From positions 3,923,602-3,987,601 of the forward strand of contig OZ025279.1 of assembly GCA_964019165.1 (NCBI GenBank): a DNA stretch of 64,000 nt, in the 5' to 3' direction. Position numbers and translations under genes: made by a program. This DNA is from Mastigias papua. Its lineage: Eukaryota > Cnidaria > Scyphozoa > Rhizostomeae > Mastigiidae. Of the stretch, positions 58,506 to 64,000 are shown piece by piece. Numbering within the stretch: the stretch's first letter is position 1; the number at the start of each line of letters is the position of its first letter. The notes under the pieces were generated by a model. It saw only the letters and a program-made list of their open reading frames with translations, searched no databases and was not told the DNA's origin.

Positions 58506-58850
58506 ATGTTTTATGAACTGTCAACATTCTACTATACTTTGTAGTTGGGTATACAAGCATCGGGGATTTCTCATAAAACTAAAAAGAACATAAAATAACT
58601 TCACATGAATCACGTAGCTTCCGATTACAATGCCTTGGTATTGTTTGAAGTTGAACTACTGAGCAAACGAAAAACTAGTAGCAGCGAAAAGGATTCATGT
58701 TCACTATGCATGCTTAGAGGGCCAGTCACTCATCCGCGCGACCAAAGTGACCAAGTGGAAACTAGCCTAAAAACCTTTGCGTCGTGATAAAAATTAAATT
58801 GGTGCGGGTTGTTTGCAATCGTGTCCCGGTACTAGAAACTCCTCTAGAGA
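58506..58850. other. Unassigned short segment
   Basis: About 345 bases between two LINE remnants; nothing recognised. Confidence 0.3.
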
Positions 58851-60480
58851 TTATGTGCTCTAAATTGATAGTAAGTAAGAAGAAATGGATTGTCTATAGT
58901 ATATATCGGCCCACTGAATCCAGTAATATTGCTGCTTTTTTAAAGATCTAATGGCACCAAATTCCGCTTTAGAAAAATAAGAAAACGTTAATGTAACGGG
59001 AGATATTAATATTGATACTCTAAATATGCAGGATACCGGATACAATAGTTTAGTTTCCTTTTAGCTCTCCATGGCTTCTATAATTTAGTAAGTACCAAAA
59101 CATGCTTTACCAAAACTAACAGTTCTTCTATAGACATATTTCTCACAAATTGGACGAGATGCTTTCAAACACTTGGATGTTTGAAATAGGACTAAGTGAC
59201 TATCATCGCCTTGTTATATCGGTTATGAAGTCTCACCTTCCTAGACTGGAGCCTAAAATCATAAAATATCGTAGCTACAAAAAGCTTGATGAACAAAATT
59301 TCCTGTAAAACCAGCAAATTCTGGAGCTTTTCATGATTCTGATCAAGCTTATGATAACGATGTGTGAACTTTAGAAAAATGGTAGATAAATATGTCCTTC
59401 TGAAAACCAAAATGTTATGGGGAAAAAGCGCCCCTTTTATGCCTCGTGAATAAAGGAAGGGAATTTATACAAGAACAAGGCAAAGGAAAACCTATAGCAA
59501 AAATCCTACGAAAGAAAATGAAGTAAATTTCAAAAGAAAAAGAAATAAATGTGTTGCATTAAGAAAAAGCCAATTAAACAGCAAATCAAAAAAGTAACAG
59601 AAGCTGGACTGGTGTCAAACCGTGTTTTCTGGAATCTTGTCAAAATCTTCCTTTCTAATACAGGAGGTTTAGCTGGTAATGATATTTCCCTAGCTAAAAT
59701 GATAGAATTGTAACTGAAGACAAAGAATTGGCCGAGATCTTTAATGATCATTACATCAACGTAGTAGAGAAATCTTAGTGGTGTAAAACCTTGTAAAAGT
59801 ACAGACACGCTAGCAACGGACGACGACCGGCAAATAATTGGTCTGATTCTTGAAAAATACAAAGACCACCTGAGCATTTTAGCTAATCAAACTCTCTACA
59901 AATAATTGTAATTCATTTTCTTTCCATGAAGTAGAAGTTTGTCAAGTTGGAAAACAGTTAAAGTAATTGGATGGTAGAAAATCAACGGGTGAAGATCAAA
60001 TTCCACCTAAACTGGTGCTGCCAGCTGCAGATGAATTGTCACTCCCTGTAACAAACGCTATCTATGGTAGCAAACGCAACTACAAGTTTCCAAAGAATGG
60101 AAAACGTGCCGTGGTGTGCCCTTTAGATAAAGTAGAGGCAAACTGATCAGTCAAATGAAATTTTCGTCTTGCTAATATTCATAATTTTTTCTCCAAAATC
60201 TACGAAAAAATTTTAAAAACCAACTTATTTTGTAATCTGATGAAACCCTTTCTCCTTTCATCGCTGCTTATAGAAAATAATATGGCACGCAACATATTTT
60301 AATACAAATGGTCGAAGAATGGGGGATTAAACTGGACAACGACTATATTGCAGGGGCAATCCTTATGTATCTGTCAAGAGCAGCTGATTCAATTCCACAT
60401 GATTTACTCATAGCCAAACTACGTGCTCATGACCTGAATGAAAATGCTCTAGTCCTTACGTACTCTTAGGGCTGAGTTAC
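58850..60480 (+). pseudogene. LINE remnant: endonuclease end to first RT blocks
   Basis: Plus-strand relics: endonuclease blocks ISGDININTLNMQ-like (58990-59040), SSIDIFLTNW (59120-59155), MFEIGLSDYHRLVISVMKS (59170-59235); linker LKTKMLWGKSAPFM.., NKCVALRKS; VSNRVFWNLVKIFLSN (59615-59660); and RT start IPHDLLIAKLRAHDLNENAL (60390-60450). Split by many stops and frameshifts; it ends near 60480 before the catalytic motif. An L2/CR1-like relative distinct from the neighbours. Confidence 0.65.
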
Positions 60481-61155
60481 AAGTAGAAATTTTCAGCTGG
60501 AAATTGGATGAAAAACATCACTTATTGGCTTATCATTTTGGTTATTTCATAGTGCAAAACAAGCCAAAAGAATATTGCAAAATGGATCATAGACAATCTA
60601 AGCGTGGGCGGAATTTAATCAAACTGATTTGATTCTATTCAAAATATCTGGCGGAAGTTAAAAGGAATCGACGGTGGCTTTACATAAAGTCGCCTGTTGT
60701 GATCATAAGAATGGCAACAAGTGAAAAGGGAGGCCCCAAAAGGTTGCAGAAGAATGTTTACGTAAGTTGGGACCAAAGCGAACTACTTGATAAATGTTTC
60801 TTTCAATGTGTTGTTCGTCCAATAACTAAACTGTCAAAACATTTGTAAGCAATATCTAGACTTTCTTTAAAGGATAGATCTTGATTTATATCAATATAAT
60901 GAAAATGCACCTGACCAGCAAGCATTAAAAGTACGCATATTTTGTTCCTTTACTTGTTGGAAATGACAAAATGTATAGACAACACTCTACTTTACCTCGA
61001 GTCTCTTTTAATAGATATACAATGTAGTTTACATAACCTCTATCTAGAACTGCACACACAGTCTATGAAAGTGCACATTTTGTGTAAAGCTGCACGTCAG
61101 GCCTGTAGCCAAGACGATCAGGGGTACACGGCCCCCTGTAGTTTTCAAATCGGTT
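60481..61155. other. Unassigned sequence
   Basis: AT-rich; no supported gene. ORF 60942-61169 has no recognisable domain. Confidence 0.3.
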
Positions 61156-61159
61156 TCAG

Positions 61160-61880
61160 TGTCCCTTAGAAAATTACAGTACTGTAGTGCACCCCAATAT
61201 TGTTGCTTTGTTCTAGCATTTGTTGGAATAGGCTCGCTTGCAAACAGACCCTTTCATAAAATGATTAGCTGGGAAACATGCAAAGCACACCTTTCTGACT
61301 TGGAAAATAAAAAGCCATATGAACTAAGTTGGTCATTATATAAAAATCTAAGGGCACGTTCATACTAAAAGCCAATAATCAAAATTAGAATAGATAAAGC
61401 TCTGGACAGGATCCTCTTTTCATCAAAAGCAGCAAATCTTTTAAGTTTTTTAAAAACTGTGAATTGTGATGCAGCTTTTCTACAAATTTCAACGATGTGC
61501 TTTAAAAATTTAGCTATTACTCTAGGTAGATTCCTAGAATCTTTACTATTTCTTCCGAATTCCTTGGTTTACCTTTGATATCTAAGTTTTGTCTACTTGT
61601 GTTAGTTTGATACTTTCTAATAAAGATTGCGTGAAGCTTTTCTGAATTAGCTATTATTTGATTTTGTTTAAGCCTAGTCAAAACTTCTCCAGCTTCTTTC
61701 TCCAGTACCCCACTCAAATTTGCAAAAAGTCTTGGGAAAAAAAGCCAGAGCACTATCGTCAGTATAGTTATATAAAGTTGCTAGTTTGATGAACAGACAT
61801 TGATCATTAATGAAGAATTTGAATAAAAAGGGGCCCAAAACAGAATGCTAAGGTACACCAGATAAAATAGTTTGGAAGGA
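61160..61880 (-). pseudogene. LINE RT fragment on minus strand
   Basis: Minus-strand blocks: GVPQHSVLGPLLFKFFIND and YTDDSALAFF (61740-61870, RT catalytic region with YTDD for YADD), GVLEKEAGEVLTRLKQNQII..KLHAIFIRKYQT (61570-61700), KILGIYLE, HIVEICRKAASQFTVFKKLKRFAAFDE (61400-61490) and ERALRFLYNDQLSSYGFLFSKS (61280-61350). Related in style to CR1/L2. It is bounded on the right by an opposite-strand LINE tail. Confidence 0.72.
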
Positions 61881-61959
61881 AAAATACGTAATATAGATTC
61901 TGGCAGACTCTTTCCTCTCTTTCAGGTAACGAGGAAACTTCCTCTGCATTGAACTTTTC

Positions 61960-62350
61960 AAAACTCTGAACAAACTAAACCCTTCCTTCATATAAGACAT
62001 TTTCAAAGTAAACTCTTCTAGCTACTTACAAAGAGAAACCAACAGTTTACTATATTATAGATCAACTCAAATCACCTAAGCCTAAAATAGCCTCCTATCT
62101 CTAGGACCTCAAGTATTGCATGGACTGCCAAATCATTTGAAATCGGTAGAAAATCTAAATATCTTTAGAAGTATATTAAACATGTTTGAGGCCCCTTGCT
62201 GTACATGTAGTGTATGTAAATATGCATACAGAAATTAGTTTATTGTAAGTTAGATCCCTAATATAATTCAAAATATTTGTGTTATTTATGTTCACTTAAT
62301 TATCGATTTAGACTAGTGTATGTGTACATATATGTATACTGTAAACTAGA
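61960..62350 (+). pseudogene. LINE C-terminal tail on plus strand
   Basis: The plus strand reads LPNHLKSVENLNIFRSIL, then CCTCSVCKYA, a LINE C-terminus (usually VWNDLP..LKS, with a short Cys cluster). 3' UTR-like sequence follows. Opposite in strand to the fragment at 61160-61880, so the two are separate copies or an inversion. Confidence 0.5.
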
Positions 62351-62972
62351 CATTGCTCAATCGATATAACATAAGTTCACAAACAACCCCCAAACAAATA
62401 ATGGACTATGCCTGCTAATGCAAAGCAATCATTCCATTTTGTACAACAATCAATTTGCAACTGTCACGAGTAAGACTAATGGCTTAAAGCGACTAACAAT
62501 CAAGTAACCAACAAACAAGAATAAATTCAACCAAACAACATCGTCTCTCTCCATTAACCAACCGCTACTTCTCCCAAGAGAAAAATAATCCAGATTAATT
62601 AGTTCAATGTAGCGTAAAAACAACAATGTCTGGTCCTACAGGGCCTCTACTCCATTTTAAACAATAGCGTTCGTTAATAGCGATCATCACATCAAATAAA
62701 CTATACAAATTAATACAATACAAAACGAAGCAGCAAACAACGAACGAGGACAACGGCAATACAAGACTGAACATAAATGTGTGACAGCAACAACAAGCAA
62801 CAACCGGAATCTCCAGACTACATACCAGATTTGTCTTCGCTATCACCTTTTCTTTTTCTAAATTCTACAACAAAAGAACACTACCATTAGCTTCTGCAGA
62901 GCTAACGCAACTTCAATTGAATTATAGTCCGGTCAAACTGCAGCATAAGATAGATGTGCAAACTTTGGCAGC
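62351..62972. other. Unassigned sequence
   Basis: AT-rich with ACAACAA-type low complexity; nothing recognised. Confidence 0.3.
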
Positions 62973-64000
62973 AGTTTTCTAAGGTAATAAGCTATGAATT
63001 CTTCGCGGCCCTAAGCGTTAGCTTTATGAAAATTTCTACAGCAACATTCAAATTTCATCCTTCCTCAATTGTATGTCAAATAGGCCTAGGCACCCAGGAA
63101 AAGTGGCTCCCAACCCCAGAAGACCTGTTCATAATTCACTATCAATACTGCAAAGTTCCTCAAGAGAATCCTTTCTCAATAGCGTCCTTGAATTGAAATT
63201 AATTTCCTATTGTAACTGAACTTTGTCTCTTCCCACCCCAGAAAACATAGGTAATGATTTGTACATTTCCTGTGACAAAAATCAGCAAGAAAAGTAGGAC
63301 AAAGAAAACTAATACCCTTCTTTAACTTAGACTTGTTTCTGTCGCAACAAACTTATTGCTGAATGAAACGGAGTTGTAAGGTGTCCATTAGGTGGATTAG
63401 AATTATCCCATTGGGTGAATTAAACTCCGTGTGTCTACAGTGAATATAAAATTTGCAATGGCTTCTTGACGTATTCTCATTATTATCGACGAAACATATT
63501 TTTCGTTACAAGAGTGTATATATTTTATCAAATCTGCATCAGCAGGTATTCATCTTTACAGGACTGTTTCAAAGAAATTTGCAAATCAATATCTATTTTT
63601 CGGAGGTGGGAGAGATAAAGCTGAAATTAAAAAAGGAAATTAACTTCAAATTGAAGAGGCTATATAGCTAATAGATCAATATTTGAGGTAACAATGTAAC
63701 ATTTTTTCATTCAACTGATGGAGCGAGCTTGTTTGACTACTAGCAGCGTACCACCTATTTTATTCTTTCTTTTCGTTATTCTATTTGACTAATAGTTTTA
63801 GAGACTTCATCTCACATTTGTTGTTAAGAATATTGGTCATGTACATGTGTATGTGGATGTATTCATTCTATAGATTTAGAATTATTTGGTACTCTCAAAA
63901 ACCGTCCAATGTTTACCTTGTCTATTTCCTGTACAAAAACTCAACATCTTTTTGACACCAACTTTACTTATCTTGTTGCACATATGTTGACTTGTAAGCA
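62973..64000. mobile_element. Second copy of the 31-kb long-TIR element (runs off the window)
   Basis: Direct-orientation copy of 31100-32130 at roughly 85% by eye, sharing GCGGCCCTAAGCG, CTATCAATACTGCAAA, CCCACCCCAGAAA and ACTAGCAGCG. The outer 140 bases of the left arm are missing, and the right arm would lie beyond the window. Confidence 0.7.

Overview
This 64 kb window looks like animal (metazoan) DNA from a repeat-rich, AT-rich invertebrate genome. A cnidarian such as a coral or anemone is my best guess, but that rests only on the mix of elements: CR1/L2-like LINEs with SGNH-type ORF1, RTE-like LINEs, Penelope-like elements of two lineages with hammerhead-like motifs, Ty3/gypsy elements, Tc1 and hAT relatives, and a SAP-SWIM-YqaJ gene. 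There is no operon structure. I found no rRNA, no functional tRNA and no clear single-copy host gene. Almost everything recognisable is a mobile element at some stage of decay.

Layout. 0.5-2.7 kb: a 5'-truncated LINE with one long uninterrupted reverse transcriptase ORF. 2.7-6.0 kb: a foldback element with arms of about 700 bp, holding a nested, complete but broken Tc1-like transposon. 8 kb: two tRNA-related SINE copies in tandem. 11.2-18.4 kb: a nearly full-length Penelope-like element (PLE) with a head-to-head 5' inverted repeat, (TA)n tracts, two PLE tails on the minus strand, a MITE inside a (TA)n tract with a hAT MITE inside it, an RTE-like LINE and a mini-MITE. 18.5-19.2 kb: a MITE starting with a perfect 59-bp palindrome. 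21.1-22.7 kb: a broken SAP-SWIM-YqaJ gene on the minus strand. 24-31 kb: MITEs and a CR1-like LINE. 31-32.7 kb: a second long-TIR element; part of another copy lies at the right edge (63-64 kb).

36.9-48.6 kb is a gypsy cluster: one minus-strand remnant with a candidate LTR; a second minus-strand element whose Pol reads in frame into the RT/GIY-YIG half of a PLE, giving a 968-codon chimeric ORF; and two plus-strand remnants separated by an antisense LINE. 50.6-52.3 kb: (TA)n tracts, a 10-bp minisatellite and another PLE tail flanked by (TA)n on both sides. 52.6-62.3 kb: five CR1/L2-like LINE pieces on both strands, one of them an internal-deletion derivative.

The elements do not act together as a pathway. 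The shared pattern is nesting and target choice: several PLE ends and one MITE abut (TA)n microsatellites, and DNA elements sit inside other DNA elements with readable target-site duplications. All identifications come from reading motifs in the sequence; no database search was possible.
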